From Acidimicrobiaceae bacterium (lineage in GTDB: Bacteria; Actinomycetota; Acidimicrobiia; Acidimicrobiales; RAAP-2), in the NCBI GenBank assembly GCA_947456245.1, contig CANGPS010000003.1:62001-126000 (forward strand): 64,000 nt of DNA, written 5' to 3'. Shown here in pieces: positions 37,037 through 45,415 of this stretch. The position numbers and the translations under genes are program-made. The first letter of the stretch is position 1. Each line of letters begins with the position of its first letter. The notes beneath the pieces were generated by a model. The model saw only the letters and a list, made by a program, of their open reading frames with translations, made no database searches and was not told the DNA's origin.

Positions 37037-38142
37037 CCGTCCAGGCCCGGGACGGCGGGGAGCACCTGCTCGAGGCGCATCCCCTCGAGCTCGACCTGCT
37101 GAGAGCGACTCAGACGAGGGTCGGCATCTGGGCTGGCGTAGCGGAACTCCTGTCCCCCATGGCGTCCGTGGGAGACCCCAGAGCGGAGCATGGCCCGGAC
37201 CATCAAGCCCATCTGCGAGCTGCGCGTCGGCACCCAGACCTCCTCGCACAGCGCCACCCCCGCCTCTTGGGGCTCGAGCTGTCCTGAGGGGGTGAGCGAC
37301 GGACAGTCGATGAAGAGACCAGCCACCATGTTGCGACGGGTCTCGGGCGCTCCGCCGTTGAGTTCGACGATCAGGTCGCAGGTCCCCTTCGAGACCTCTT
37401 CGATCACGAGCGCCTTGGAGTAGGCGTCGACCTCGACGAGCCGGGCCTGGCTGCCGGACGGAGCGATGAAGAAGATGTTCCCGCCATGGGTCGAGCGACG
37501 CGACACCTGCGATCGGGTGTGAGCGTTCAGTGCGCTGACCTCGTCTCGGCCCATGAGCTTGCGGAGCAGCCGCGCCGATCCGTTGGCCGAGACCGTCGTG
37601 ACCACATCGGCGATCGCCAGCATGAGACCCTCGAGGACCGGCAGGCCGAGCACCTCGGTGAAGAGCGGGTGCTCGAGCATGGTCAGCACCCGGTTGGCGA
37701 TGATGTGCTGGCGGTGCGCCGGGTCGCCGTCGTTGTAGAGCGGGTGATCGGGGCGCAGCGACTGTCGGACCTCGAGGCTCTTGGCCGCCACGATCCCGAG
37801 GTCGTGGAACTGCACGTGCGGGGTGAGCACGAAGAGGTTCCCCTGCTGCATGGTCAGGAACTCGATGACCTTCGGGTCGTTGTAGAGACGGGCGATCTCG
37901 ACTCCGAGCCGCTCCCAGGATCGATTCTCGATGAACATCGAGCGGCCCAGCGTGAAGATGACCTCACGGGCGGCATCGACGTCGGCGAAGCGATCCTTGG
38001 GCTTCTCGAAGAGCACCACCTCAGGATCGAACACCCCAAGGCCCCAGGGGTCGGTGGCGAAGCTGCGGAGGGAGAAGCCGTTGATCCAGCCGCCCTCCGA
38101 GGCCTGCGCACTCAGGCTGTCGTAGAGCTTCGTTGCATCCAT
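37033..38142 (-). CDS. PlsC-like acyltransferase domain protein (tentative)
   Basis: 369 residues with no clear membrane helix. I do not recognise a named family. Two motifs suggest a glycerolipid acyltransferase: TPHVQFHDLGIVA contains His-x4-Asp, and GGNIFFIAPSGSQAR about 100 residues later resembles the FPEGTRS motif that binds acyl-acceptor phosphate. The remaining sequence is acidic/helical. ATG 38142 is chosen because GAGGAGGT lies eight bases upstream; an ATG seven codons earlier lacks this. The stop overlaps the stop of the DUF2142-like gene. Confidence 0.5.
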   Translation of the reverse strand: MDATKLYDSLSAQASEGGWINGFSLRSFATDPWGLGVFDPEVVLFEKPKDRFADVDAAREVIFTLGRSMFIENRSWERLGVEIARLYNDPKVIEFLTMQQGNLFVLTPHVQFHDLGIVAAKSLEVRQSLRPDHPLYNDGDPAHRQHIIANRVLTMLEHPLFTEVLGLPVLEGLMLAIADVVTTVSANGSARLLRKLMGRDEVSALNAHTRSQVSRRSTHGGNIFFIAPSGSQARLVEVDAYSKALVIEEVSKGTCDLIVELNGGAPETRRNMVAGLFIDCPSLTPSGQLEPQEAGVALCEEVWVPTRSSQMGLMVRAMLRSGVSHGRHGGQEFRYASPDADPRLSRSQQVELEGMRLEQVLPAVPGLDG

Positions 38143-38248
38143 GGCGGACGACCTCCTCGTCACATGGCTAGCACCAAGGACGTCGCAAACGAGAGCAACC
38201 GGGTTCAGCTCGTCAGATGTCCGCCGAGGACCGCAGGGCTCCCTCGAT

Positions 38249-38270
38249 GATCCCCGGTGATCCGGGGATC
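38249..38270 (-). terminator. Hairpin after nitronate monooxygenase gene
   Basis: Perfect 9-bp stem GATCCCCGG/CCGGGGATC with a four-base loop, 11 bases past the stop of the minus-strand gene. No T tract follows. Confidence 0.5.
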
Positions 38271-38281
38271 AGATCGACCCC

Positions 38282-39415
38282 TCAGGCGCCCGCCGCCTCG
38301 TTGTACGCGTCGAGCTGCCCCGAGGCCTCGATGTACTCCTCGACCCACCTCGCCATGACGGCCGAGGTCTTCTCGACCCGCTCGAACTGGCCGACCACCT
38401 GGCCGACCGGGTTGAAGGCCACGTCGACGGTCTGGTCGGGCCAGCGGTGCGTGGCGGCCACGGCCATCCCCGACACCATGTACTGCAGCGGCATGCCGAG
38501 CGGCTCGGGGTTGCCCTCGGCCTGCCAGGCCTCGGTCCAGTCGTTCTTGAGCATCCGACAGGGCTTGCCGGTGAACGAGCGGCTCCGCACGGTGTCGCGA
38601 GAGCTGGCGTCGATGTAGGCCTGCTGCTGGACCGGGGTGTTCTCGGCCTCCTCGACCATCAGCCACTGCGAGCCCGACCAGGCCCCCTGGCAGCCCAGGG
38701 CCAGGGCGGCGGCGATCTGCTGGCCGCTGCCGATGCCGCCGGCGGCGAGGACGGGACGGGGATGGACGGCCTTGACCACCTGGGGCCAGAGCACGATCGA
38801 GCCGACCTCGCCGCAGTGACCTCCACCCTCGCCGCCCTGGGCGATGATGATGTCGACGTCGGCCGCCGCGTGCTTGAGCGCCTGATAGGGCGAGCCGCAC
38901 AGGGCGGCGACCTTGCGGCCCCGGGCGTGGATCAGCTCGATGATCTCGACCGGCGGGGTGCCGAGCGCGTTGGCGATCAGGGTCACCTTGTCGTGGTTGA
39001 GGGCCACCTCGACCTGCGGGGTGGCGGTGGCCTCGGTCCAGCCGAGCAGCTGGAGCGAGTTGTCCTCGCCGGCGTCGGGCAGCGGGACCCCGTGGTCGAG
39101 CAGCAGGGTCCGGGCGAAGTCGAGGTGTCCCTGGGGGACCATCTGGCGCAGCATGTCGCCGAGCTCCTCGCCCGACATGTCGGTGTCCATCCCCTCGTAC
39201 TTGTTGGGGATGACGATGTCGACGCCATAGGGGTGGTCGCCGATGTGCTCGTCGATCCAGTTCAGCTCGACCTCGAGCTGCTCAGGGGAGAACCCCACGG
39301 CGCCGAGCACGCCGAAGCCGCCGGCCTTGGCGACGGCCACGACCACGTCGCGGCAGTGGGTGAAGGCGAAGATCGGGAACTCGATGCCGAGGTCATCACA
39401 GATGGGGGTGTGCAT
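38282..39415 (-). CDS. Nitronate monooxygenase-family flavoprotein
   Basis: FMN TIM-barrel enzyme of 377 residues that oxidises nitronates or related compounds. It starts TPICDDLGIEFPIFAFTH, has IIAQGGEGGGHCG (flavin phosphate and the conserved His) and VLAAGGIGSGQQIAAALALGCQGAWSGSQWL, all standard for the class. An insertion near residues 60-130 (DTDMSGEELGDML...) makes it longer than the second family member at 60.7 kb. The ATG is seven bases after TAGGTT. Confidence 0.88.
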   Translation of the reverse strand: MHTPICDDLGIEFPIFAFTHCRDVVVAVAKAGGFGVLGAVGFSPEQLEVELNWIDEHIGDHPYGVDIVIPNKYEGMDTDMSGEELGDMLRQMVPQGHLDFARTLLLDHGVPLPDAGEDNSLQLLGWTEATATPQVEVALNHDKVTLIANALGTPPVEIIELIHARGRKVAALCGSPYQALKHAAADVDIIIAQGGEGGGHCGEVGSIVLWPQVVKAVHPRPVLAAGGIGSGQQIAAALALGCQGAWSGSQWLMVEEAENTPVQQQAYIDASSRDTVRSRSFTGKPCRMLKNDWTEAWQAEGNPEPLGMPLQYMVSGMAVAATHRWPDQTVDVAFNPVGQVVGQFERVEKTSAVMARWVEEYIEASGQLDAYNEAAGA

Positions 39416-39422
39416 GTGCCGA

Positions 39423-39428
39423 AACCTA
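39423..39428 (-). promoter_or_regulatory. Candidate -10 hexamer TAGGTT, leaderless NMO gene
   Basis: TAGGTT on the minus strand ends seven bases before ATG 39415. A CTGACG sequence 18 bases further upstream could be the -35. Confidence 0.5.
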
Positions 39429-39533
39429 CCAAGACCGGAGCGATGACGTCAGCCCTCGTTGGAGGATCCGCCCATTCACGCCGCTCGACCCTCCCCTGGA
39501 GGGAGGCGAAAGGATCGAACGGTCCCGGGGCCC

Positions 39534-40577
39534 CTACCCAGACCGACGACGAACCACATGCTCGAGATCCTTCACCACGGCCAGGCGACGGAAGCGGCCA
39601 CGCTGGCGCGACCCGTAGGTCCCGGAGGCGATGGCGGCCATGAGGCGCGCTGCGGCTCCGGTGCGGCTCGAGGATCGGTAGATCGCCGCCCGACGGCTCG
39701 CCCGGCGAGCGACGCGCTCGAAATAGGCGGCAGCCGCCGGTCCCGCTACGGGGTGGTCGACGAAGTACCGCTGGTAGCCCCAGGTGCAGTCAGCGAGGCG
39801 TTGGTGAGGTTCCACTCCCTTGGCTCGCGCCCACCTTGTCCCATCTGTCAGCACACCGCCCCCGACGTTGTCCCCGTGGCGGCGATAGCGGGCCAGCGGC
39901 TCGGCGAGCTCCACTCGTCTCGACGTGGCGAAGGCGACCAGCGAGAGCATCCCGTCGTGGCTGTTCGGGCCGCCGTGCGCATGAAGCAGCGGACGCTCCG
40001 TCCAGTCAACCAGCGCAACGAGATCTCGATCGAACACCATGGTGAACCCGCGCGTCAGGATCCATGGGTCGCCCTCGAGGGCATCGAGGACACGGGTTGA
40101 GCGGCGATCGGGCACCTGGATCCATGGTGTGATCCTCCACGACGGCCTCCGACGGACCGGTGCGATCAGACGGCCTCGATCATCGATCAGCAGCGCGCTG
40201 TGGGTGACCAGCCGCGCATCGTGCTGCTCCATCGCCTCCATGCAGGCCTCGAGCTTGGTCGGCAGCCACACATCGTCTTGATCGCACCAGGCGATCACGT
40301 CACCCGACGAGGCCTCGGTCGCCTGCCAGAAGTTGTCCGCGTAGCCCGACCTCGGACCCTCGAGCACCCGGACGGGGAACGGGCAGGACTCGGCGAAGGC
40401 TCGAGCGATCGAGACCGTCCCGTCGGTCGATCCGTCGTCGGAGATGATGAGCTCGTCCGGAGGTCGGGTCTGGTTGGCGATCGACGCCAGCTGGGTGGAC
40501 AGGAACCGCTCGCCCTGATACGTCGCCATGACGACGCTCACCGTCGCTGGGCGTCCGTTCTTTGCGTGCCCGGGCAT
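39534..40577 (-). CDS. Family 2 glycosyltransferase
   Basis: GT-A fold transferase, 347 residues. VSVVMATYQGERFL opens the nucleotide-binding domain, SDDGSTDGT follows, and WCDQDDVWLP carries the DxD-type metal motif. The middle SHDGMLSLVAFA segment is the catalytic-base region of rhamnosyl/galactosyl-type GT2 enzymes, and ARYRRHGDNVGG is also typical of that subgroup. No membrane helix. ATG 40577 is chosen because ATVSVVMATY must lie close to the start; upstream codons run into a terminator hairpin. Confidence 0.88.
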   Translation of the reverse strand: MPGHAKNGRPATVSVVMATYQGERFLSTQLASIANQTRPPDELIISDDGSTDGTVSIARAFAESCPFPVRVLEGPRSGYADNFWQATEASSGDVIAWCDQDDVWLPTKLEACMEAMEQHDARLVTHSALLIDDRGRLIAPVRRRPSWRITPWIQVPDRRSTRVLDALEGDPWILTRGFTMVFDRDLVALVDWTERPLLHAHGGPNSHDGMLSLVAFATSRRVELAEPLARYRRHGDNVGGGVLTDGTRWARAKGVEPHQRLADCTWGYQRYFVDHPVAGPAAAAYFERVARRASRRAAIYRSSSRTGAAARLMAAIASGTYGSRQRGRFRRLAVVKDLEHVVRRRSG

Positions 40578-40644
40578 CACCGAGATCCCTTCACTGATCT
40601 GGTTGGCGAGCCTATGGGAGCCGCCGGTTCTCGAATCCCGAAAA

Positions 40645-40684
40645 CGAGAGGAGCCCGACAGCGCTCTGCTGTCGGGCTCCCTCG
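40645..40684 (-). terminator. Rho-independent terminator of the surface-protein gene
   Basis: Perfect 13-bp stem GGAGCCCGACAGC/GCTGTCGGGCTCC (40650-40680), loop GCTCT, extended by four more pairs after a bulged A. On the minus strand it is followed by TTTT. Strongest terminator in the window. Confidence 0.85.
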
Positions 40685-40750
40685 TGCCCGTCGTGCGACG
40701 GACTGATGATCTGCGGCCTCGGCACCACGGGGACGCCATGTGGCCGAGAA

Positions 40751-41296
40751 CTAGCTGGAGGCGTGGCTCCTCCGGCGACGCGAGACCACCACGGCGCCAG
40801 CACCGAGCAGCGCGGTCATCGAACCGAGGAGGATCATCCCCTCAGAGTCCGAGCCGGTGGCCGCCAGCACCGTCTTGGGTGCGGTGGTGGTCGTGGTCGT
40901 GGCCGGAGCCGTCGTGGTCGTGGTCGGTGCCGGTGCTGCGGAAGCGGCGATGATCACGCTGCACAACGGCGTCCCGGTGAAGTCCGTGGTGCCGACCGGG
41001 AAGTAGCCGACCTTCACCTCGCCCTCAGTGCCGCCCACGAGAGAAAGGAAGCTGGCGTACGTGGCTGCCTCCTGGCCGGGCGGCGGGAAGGTCACCGAAG
41101 TGAAGGGGAATTCGTTACTCTGCACCACGGTCCACGAGTCCCCAGACTTCACCCACAACACCTGGACGGTCTGGCCATCGGCAGGGGTGCCGCTGAGCGT
41201 GATCGGCTCCACGTTCGTGGCATTCCACACCGCGTTGGAGGGAGAGATGCTGCACGAGGTGAGGTCCGCTGCGCCAGCTGGCGAAGCAGCCATCAC
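40751..41296 (-). CDS. Secreted surface protein with LAATG sortase signal
   Basis: 181 residues from GTG 41296. A short domain with two Cys (about residues 15 and 112) is followed by a Thr/Pro-rich stalk (APTTTTTAPATTTTTTAP), then LAATG at 144-148, a hydrophobic helix and an RRRR tail. LAxTG is the signal used by class E sortases, so wall anchoring is likely. No known catalytic domain. The 25-30 codons before 41296 read in the same frame as a good signal peptide (LRSLRLVAVGAIAAVG...), yet no ATG, GTG or TTG lies in frame after the preceding stop at 41410. The true start is therefore unclear. Confidence 0.7.
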   Translation of the reverse strand: MMAASPAGAADLTSCSISPSNAVWNATNVEPITLSGTPADGQTVQVLWVKSGDSWTVVQSNEFPFTSVTFPPPGQEAATYASFLSLVGGTEGEVKVGYFPVGTTDFTGTPLCSVIIAASAAPAPTTTTTAPATTTTTTAPKTVLAATGSDSEGMILLGSMTALLGAGAVVVSRRRRSHASS

Positions 41297-41565
41297 GACC
41301 CCGCCAAGCGGGATCCCGACGGCGGCGATTGCGCCGACTGCAACAAGACGAAGGCTCCGAAGGTTCGCTGGTGACTCACTTTCGATTAGAGAGAATAGAG
41401 ACAGATGCTACCGCGCTCGGGTCGCACCGCGTCAATTCGCCTCCATTGAGACCGAGGCCGGGCACGTCGCCACAATAGGGAGGCCCGTCCAGGCAAGCCC
41501 TGGGGGCGATGAGCGCCGGTCCGGTTACCCCCCCCACTTCATCATCAATGCGGGCCGCATGGTTA

Positions 41566-41571
41566 TAAATT
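41566..41571 (+). promoter_or_regulatory. Candidate -10 hexamer TAAATT, leaderless MFS gene
   Basis: TAAATT ends seven bases before ATG 41579, within an AT-rich patch (TTATAAATTATCGAT) that stands out here. No ribosome site. The rest of the 282-base gap (41297-41578) holds the putative signal-peptide codons of the neighbour and a run of eight C; nothing else was seen. Confidence 0.6.
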
Positions 41572-41578
41572 ATCGATC

Positions 41579-42943
41579 ATGCACGTCGAGAAGAGACTCA
41601 ACGCTGTCGACGGCTACGCCGGCGTCCGGCGCGCCTATCTCGCCGGCCTCTTCACCTCGTCGCTGGGTGGCGGCATGGTCGGCCTCACCAGCAGCTTCCT
41701 CATCTACCAGCAGACCAAGCGGGCCTCCGACGTCGCGCTCATCATCGTGCTGAGCAACATCCCCTCGCTCCTGCTGCCCACGGTGGCGACCAGGCTGGCC
41801 CAGCGCTGGGGCGGCCCGAAGCTCTACCTCGCCGTCTGGGGCACCTACTACTCCCTAGGTCTCGTCCCCTTTGCCCTTGGGCTCGCTGGCCATCTGAGTG
41901 CGGGAACCCTCCTGCTCTGGTATCTCCTCTTGGGGATCGTCCAGGGCCTCGGGACCCCGGCGGCGGGCCTCGTGCGAACCGAGATCTCCCCGGCGGGAGG
42001 CTCCTCAGAGTTCAACGGTGCCGCCGTCCGCGCCACGGCTGTCGCCACGATGATCGGCATCCTCGTCGGCGGTGGAGCCCTGGCTCTGGTGGGTCCCGCG
42101 TGGATCTACCTGTGCAGCGCGCTGTCCGGCATCCCGCTCGTCCTCTCGGTGGTGCCGCTCCTCAAGACCGTCGCCGTCGACAGGTCAGCCGCCCCCGCCA
42201 GCTTCTCCGCCGCTCGTGAGGTGCAGCGGACCAACCCGGAGATCCGGGCCGCGTTCCGCTTCGGCCTGATCGTCTTCCTGCTCTCGGGCTACGCCGTGAC
42301 CCTTCCGGCGATCGCCGCCGAGATCGGGCATCGCGCCATGATCCTCTCGTCGCTCCAGGCCGCCGCCGTGCTCGGCGGCCTCTTCGTCGTCGCAGGCGTG
42401 CGCTTCATCCATCGCCGGACGACCTGGCTGAAGGTCCAGCGGGCCTGCGTCGTCATCATCGGCGTCGCCATCCTCTATCTGGGCTGGGTCGCTCTCCGAG
42501 ACCACCAGCCCCTCTGGTACCTCGCCACCGCGGTGCTGGCCATCATCCCGCTCGGCTTCGCCCTGAACCTCGACACCTCCATCCTCAACGCCGCCGTGCA
42601 GGTCGCCGCTCCTCCCGAGTCCCGCACCCCGGTGCTCACCGCCTTCGCCCTGATCCCGATGATCGCCCTCCCGCTGAGCGAGGTCATCATCGGGGGCATC
42701 GCCGACCTGGTGTCGACCTCGTTCGCCCTGTTGCTGGTCGGGGGCCTCACCTTGCTCCTCGTCCTTCTCCCCCGCCACGGCGCCGCCCGGGCGGCCTTCA
42801 GCGCCATCGACGACGAGCACGTGTTCCCCGAGGCCGACCTCGCCAAGGTCCTGACGGTGGAGGGCATCGAGGAGGCCGGAGGCGTGATCCCGAACCAGGT
42901 CGTCGGGCCGGAGATCACGAATGCCGAGGACCGCGAGCGCTAG
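41579..42943 (+). CDS. Major facilitator superfamily transporter
   Basis: 454 residues with about twelve helices and a central cytoplasmic loop near residues 205-225. The loop between helices 2 and 3 reads RLAQRWGGPK, a weak form of the MFS signature. The overall look resembles the enterobactin exporter/MFS_3 group of drug and siderophore exporters. A 45-residue acidic tail ends the protein. Substrate unknown. Confidence 0.82.
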   Translation: MHVEKRLNAVDGYAGVRRAYLAGLFTSSLGGGMVGLTSSFLIYQQTKRASDVALIIVLSNIPSLLLPTVATRLAQRWGGPKLYLAVWGTYYSLGLVPFALGLAGHLSAGTLLLWYLLLGIVQGLGTPAAGLVRTEISPAGGSSEFNGAAVRATAVATMIGILVGGGALALVGPAWIYLCSALSGIPLVLSVVPLLKTVAVDRSAAPASFSAAREVQRTNPEIRAAFRFGLIVFLLSGYAVTLPAIAAEIGHRAMILSSLQAAAVLGGLFVVAGVRFIHRRTTWLKVQRACVVIIGVAILYLGWVALRDHQPLWYLATAVLAIIPLGFALNLDTSILNAAVQVAAPPESRTPVLTAFALIPMIALPLSEVIIGGIADLVSTSFALLLVGGLTLLLVLLPRHGAARAAFSAIDDEHVFPEADLAKVLTVEGIEEAGGVIPNQVVGPEITNAEDRER

Positions 42944-43033
42944 GGGCCTGCCTAGCGTGGAAATGTCGGCGTCTGTTCCTCGTGACCTCGTGCCGACCAT
43001 CTGCCCCTTCGGGACCCCGCAGGTGAGAGCATC

Positions 43034-43861
43034 ATGACCATGCCTGAGAAGCGCCACATCCTCGCTCGCCTGCGTCCCCGCGCCTGGAGTGCCGAGACCT
43101 GGGTCTGCTCCATGCGCGGGCACGTGGCGCCGGCAGCTCACGTAGAGACGCTGGAGGCCTCGGACGGCATGCTCGGCGTTGAGCTCTCAGACGGGAACCG
43201 ACTGGTGCGGTGCCTGCGCTGCGACCTCTGGCTGGCCGAGTCAGCACCCCGGCATCCGATCAGGCCAACCCTCGGACCCGTCGACGCCCTGCCCAAGCCA
43301 AGACGGGGCGCCGTGCTCGACGAGGGCATCCTGCTCCGGCTGATCTCCCTCGATCGCGCCGTGCACAGCGTGCTCTTCAGCATCCTGGCGATCGTGCTCA
43401 TCGCGGTCCGACTCCAGTTCGGCGCCGTCGAGCGCTGGGCCCGCTCGCTCTACAACGATCTCGGGGCGGGAGGCCACCCCCTCCTGTCGAGCCAGCTCCA
43501 GCACCTCCTGGGCCTTCGCCCGGAGTCAGTGACGCTGCTGCTGGTCATGGCCCTGGCCTACGCGCTGATCGAGGGGGTCGAGGCCGTCGGGCTCTGGAGG
43601 GAGCGCCGCTGGGCGGAGTACCTGACCGTGGTCGCCACCGCCGGGTTCCTCCCACTCGAGATCCACGAGCTGATGCGGAAGGTTTCGGTGTTCCGGGTCG
43701 CCGCCCTGCTCATCAACCTGGCCATCGTCGTCTACCTACTCGTGGCCAAGCGCCTCTTCGGCATCAGAGGGGGAGCGAGCGGTGCCGCCGCCGAGGCGAC
43801 GAACTGGGAGGACGTGCTCGCCCAACCCGGCCTCCAGCCGTCCTCCATCGAAGAGGCGTAG
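43034..43861 (+). CDS. DUF2127 membrane protein
   Basis: 275 residues. A soluble start holds four Cys/His positions (CSMRGH and RCLRCDLWL) that could bind a metal. It is followed by four membrane helices with the DUF2127 features LLRLISLDRAVHSVLF, LALAYALIEGVEAVGLWRERRWAEYLTVVAT in part, and PLEIHELMRK. Function unknown in all species. It follows the MFS gene by 90 bases on the same strand. Confidence 0.8.
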   Translation: MTMPEKRHILARLRPRAWSAETWVCSMRGHVAPAAHVETLEASDGMLGVELSDGNRLVRCLRCDLWLAESAPRHPIRPTLGPVDALPKPRRGAVLDEGILLRLISLDRAVHSVLFSILAIVLIAVRLQFGAVERWARSLYNDLGAGGHPLLSSQLQHLLGLRPESVTLLLVMALAYALIEGVEAVGLWRERRWAEYLTVVATAGFLPLEIHELMRKVSVFRVAALLINLAIVVYLLVAKRLFGIRGGASGAAAEATNWEDVLAQPGLQPSSIEEA

Positions 43862-43981
43862 CTGCGGGCCGAGCCGGTCGATGCCCCACGCACGCTCACG
43901 ACCCGCACGCATGGACCCACTTACGTACCCCCGAACCTCATTCCGGGGTACATCGGAGCCACCTCGATCAGCCCCAACAAC

Positions 43982-44035
43982 GACAGCAAGGCTCCTGCAA
44001 GATCCCCGGAGGGACCCCGCAGGAGCCTTGCTGTC
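43982..44035. terminator. Large hairpin between DUF2127 and acyl-CoA dehydrogenase genes
   Basis: Perfect 17-bp arms GACAGCAAGGCTCCTGC and its complement, separated by 20 bases that include a smaller TCCC/GGGA pairing. It sits between two convergent genes and probably stops transcription from both sides, though neither side has a T run. Confidence 0.65.
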
Positions 44036-44047
44036 ACTGAAGATGCG

Positions 44048-45262
44048 CTACTGGATGTGGAGCCCCGAGATCGCACGGGCGATGATCAGCTGCTGGATCT
44101 CGCTGGTTCCCTCGAAGATCGTGAAGATCTTCGAGTCTCGGTGCCAGCGCTCGACCGGGTACTCGCGCACGTAGCCGTAGCCACCGAGGATCTGGATGGC
44201 CTCCTCGGTCACCTTGACGGCGGTCTCGGAGGCGAACCACTTCGACATCGAGCCCTCGCCGTTCTCGAACGGCACGCCGGCCGACGCCATCCACGCCGCA
44301 CGCCACACGAGGAGGCGGGAGGCGTCGATCTGGGTCTTCATGTTGGCGAGCTTGAAGGCGATGGCCTGGTTCTCGATGATGGCCCGACCGAACTGCTTGC
44401 GCTCCTTGGCGTACTCGAGGGCGTACTCGTAGGCCGCACGGGCGATGCCGAGCGCCTGGGCGCCGACCGACGGCCGGGTGGCCTCGAAGGTCTTCATGGC
44501 CGCCTGGCCACCGGACTTCTTGCCCTCGCGCGCCCGGGCGAGCTTCTCGTCGAGCTTCTCCTTGCCGCCGAGCAGCATGCTGCCGGGGATCCGGCAGTCG
44601 TCGAGCACGACCTCGGCGGTGTGGCTGGCACGGATGCCCATCTTCTGGAACTTCTGGCCCATCGAGATGCCCTTGGTGCCCTCGGGGACGATGAAGCTGG
44701 CCTGGCCACGGCCACGAAGCTCCGGGTCGACCGAGGCCACGATCACGTGGGTGTTGGCGATGCCACCGTTGGTGATCCAGGTCTTGGTGCCGTTGAGGAC
44801 CCACTCGTCTGTCGCGGCGTCGTAGGTGGCCCGGGTCTTGAGCGACGAGACGTCGGAGCCGGCGTCGGGCTCGGACACGCCGAAGGCGGCGAGCTTGAGG
44901 TCGCCGGGGGTGCCGAAGCACTGCGGGATCCACTCCATGGCCTGCTCCGGTGTGCCGTTGGCCATGATGCCGGCCACGGCCAGCGTGGTGCCCATCAGGG
45001 CGAGGCAGATGCCGGCGTCGCCCCAGGCGAGCTCCTCGAGGGCGATCACCATCTTGAGGCCCTGCGGGTCGGAGAAGGCGTCGGCCATGAAGTCCATGCC
45101 GTAGAGGCCGATCTTGGCGGCCTCCTCGATCACGGGCCAAGGGGTCTCCTCGCGCTCGTCCCACTCGTGAGCGACGGGGCGCATCACGTTCTCGGCGAAG
45201 TCGTGCACCCAGGACTGCACGGTCTTCTGGTCCTCGTTGAGCTCCATCGAGAACTCAGCCAT
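44048..45262 (-). CDS. Acyl-CoA dehydrogenase
   Basis: FAD enzyme catalysing the first step of acyl-CoA beta-oxidation and passing electrons to ETF. 404 residues. The FAD/substrate segments FGVSEPDAGSD and TKTWITNGG are present, GYGYVREYPVERWHRDSKIFTIFEGTSEIQ holds the catalytic-base Glu, and RKQFGRAIIENQAIAFKLA is typical. ATG 45262 is preferred, with GGAGGT just upstream. A perfect palindrome lies 67 bases before it. The ETF at 6-8 kb is a possible partner. Confidence 0.93.
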   Translation of the reverse strand: MAEFSMELNEDQKTVQSWVHDFAENVMRPVAHEWDEREETPWPVIEEAAKIGLYGMDFMADAFSDPQGLKMVIALEELAWGDAGICLALMGTTLAVAGIMANGTPEQAMEWIPQCFGTPGDLKLAAFGVSEPDAGSDVSSLKTRATYDAATDEWVLNGTKTWITNGGIANTHVIVASVDPELRGRGQASFIVPEGTKGISMGQKFQKMGIRASHTAEVVLDDCRIPGSMLLGGKEKLDEKLARAREGKKSGGQAAMKTFEATRPSVGAQALGIARAAYEYALEYAKERKQFGRAIIENQAIAFKLANMKTQIDASRLLVWRAAWMASAGVPFENGEGSMSKWFASETAVKVTEEAIQILGGYGYVREYPVERWHRDSKIFTIFEGTSEIQQLIIARAISGLHIQ

Positions 45263-45328
45263 CGTCACCTCCATGATCGGCCCGCGATGATTCGTGGGCA
45301 CTGCGGTCGTTGCACGAGAGGTCCGACA

Positions 45329-45358
45329 ACCTCTTGTTACCGAATAGTAACAAGAGGT
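45329..45358. promoter_or_regulatory. Candidate operator palindrome upstream of acyl-CoA dehydrogenase
   Basis: Perfect 12-bp arms ACCTCTTGTTAC and GTAACAAGAGGT with a six-base centre. On the minus strand a TACTAT hexamer overlaps the centre and could be a -10. There is no T run, so it looks more like a repressor site than a terminator of the upstream cysS gene. Confidence 0.5.
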
Positions 45359-45415
45359 CGCCCGCTTCGTGCGCTTGGTGGATCCGCCCTGCGTGCGGGC
45401 CGGATCGACAGGTGC

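Noticed and set aside
43982-44035. Small RNA or attenuator from the large hairpin
   Set aside because: No promoter is visible nearby; its place between convergent genes is explained by termination.
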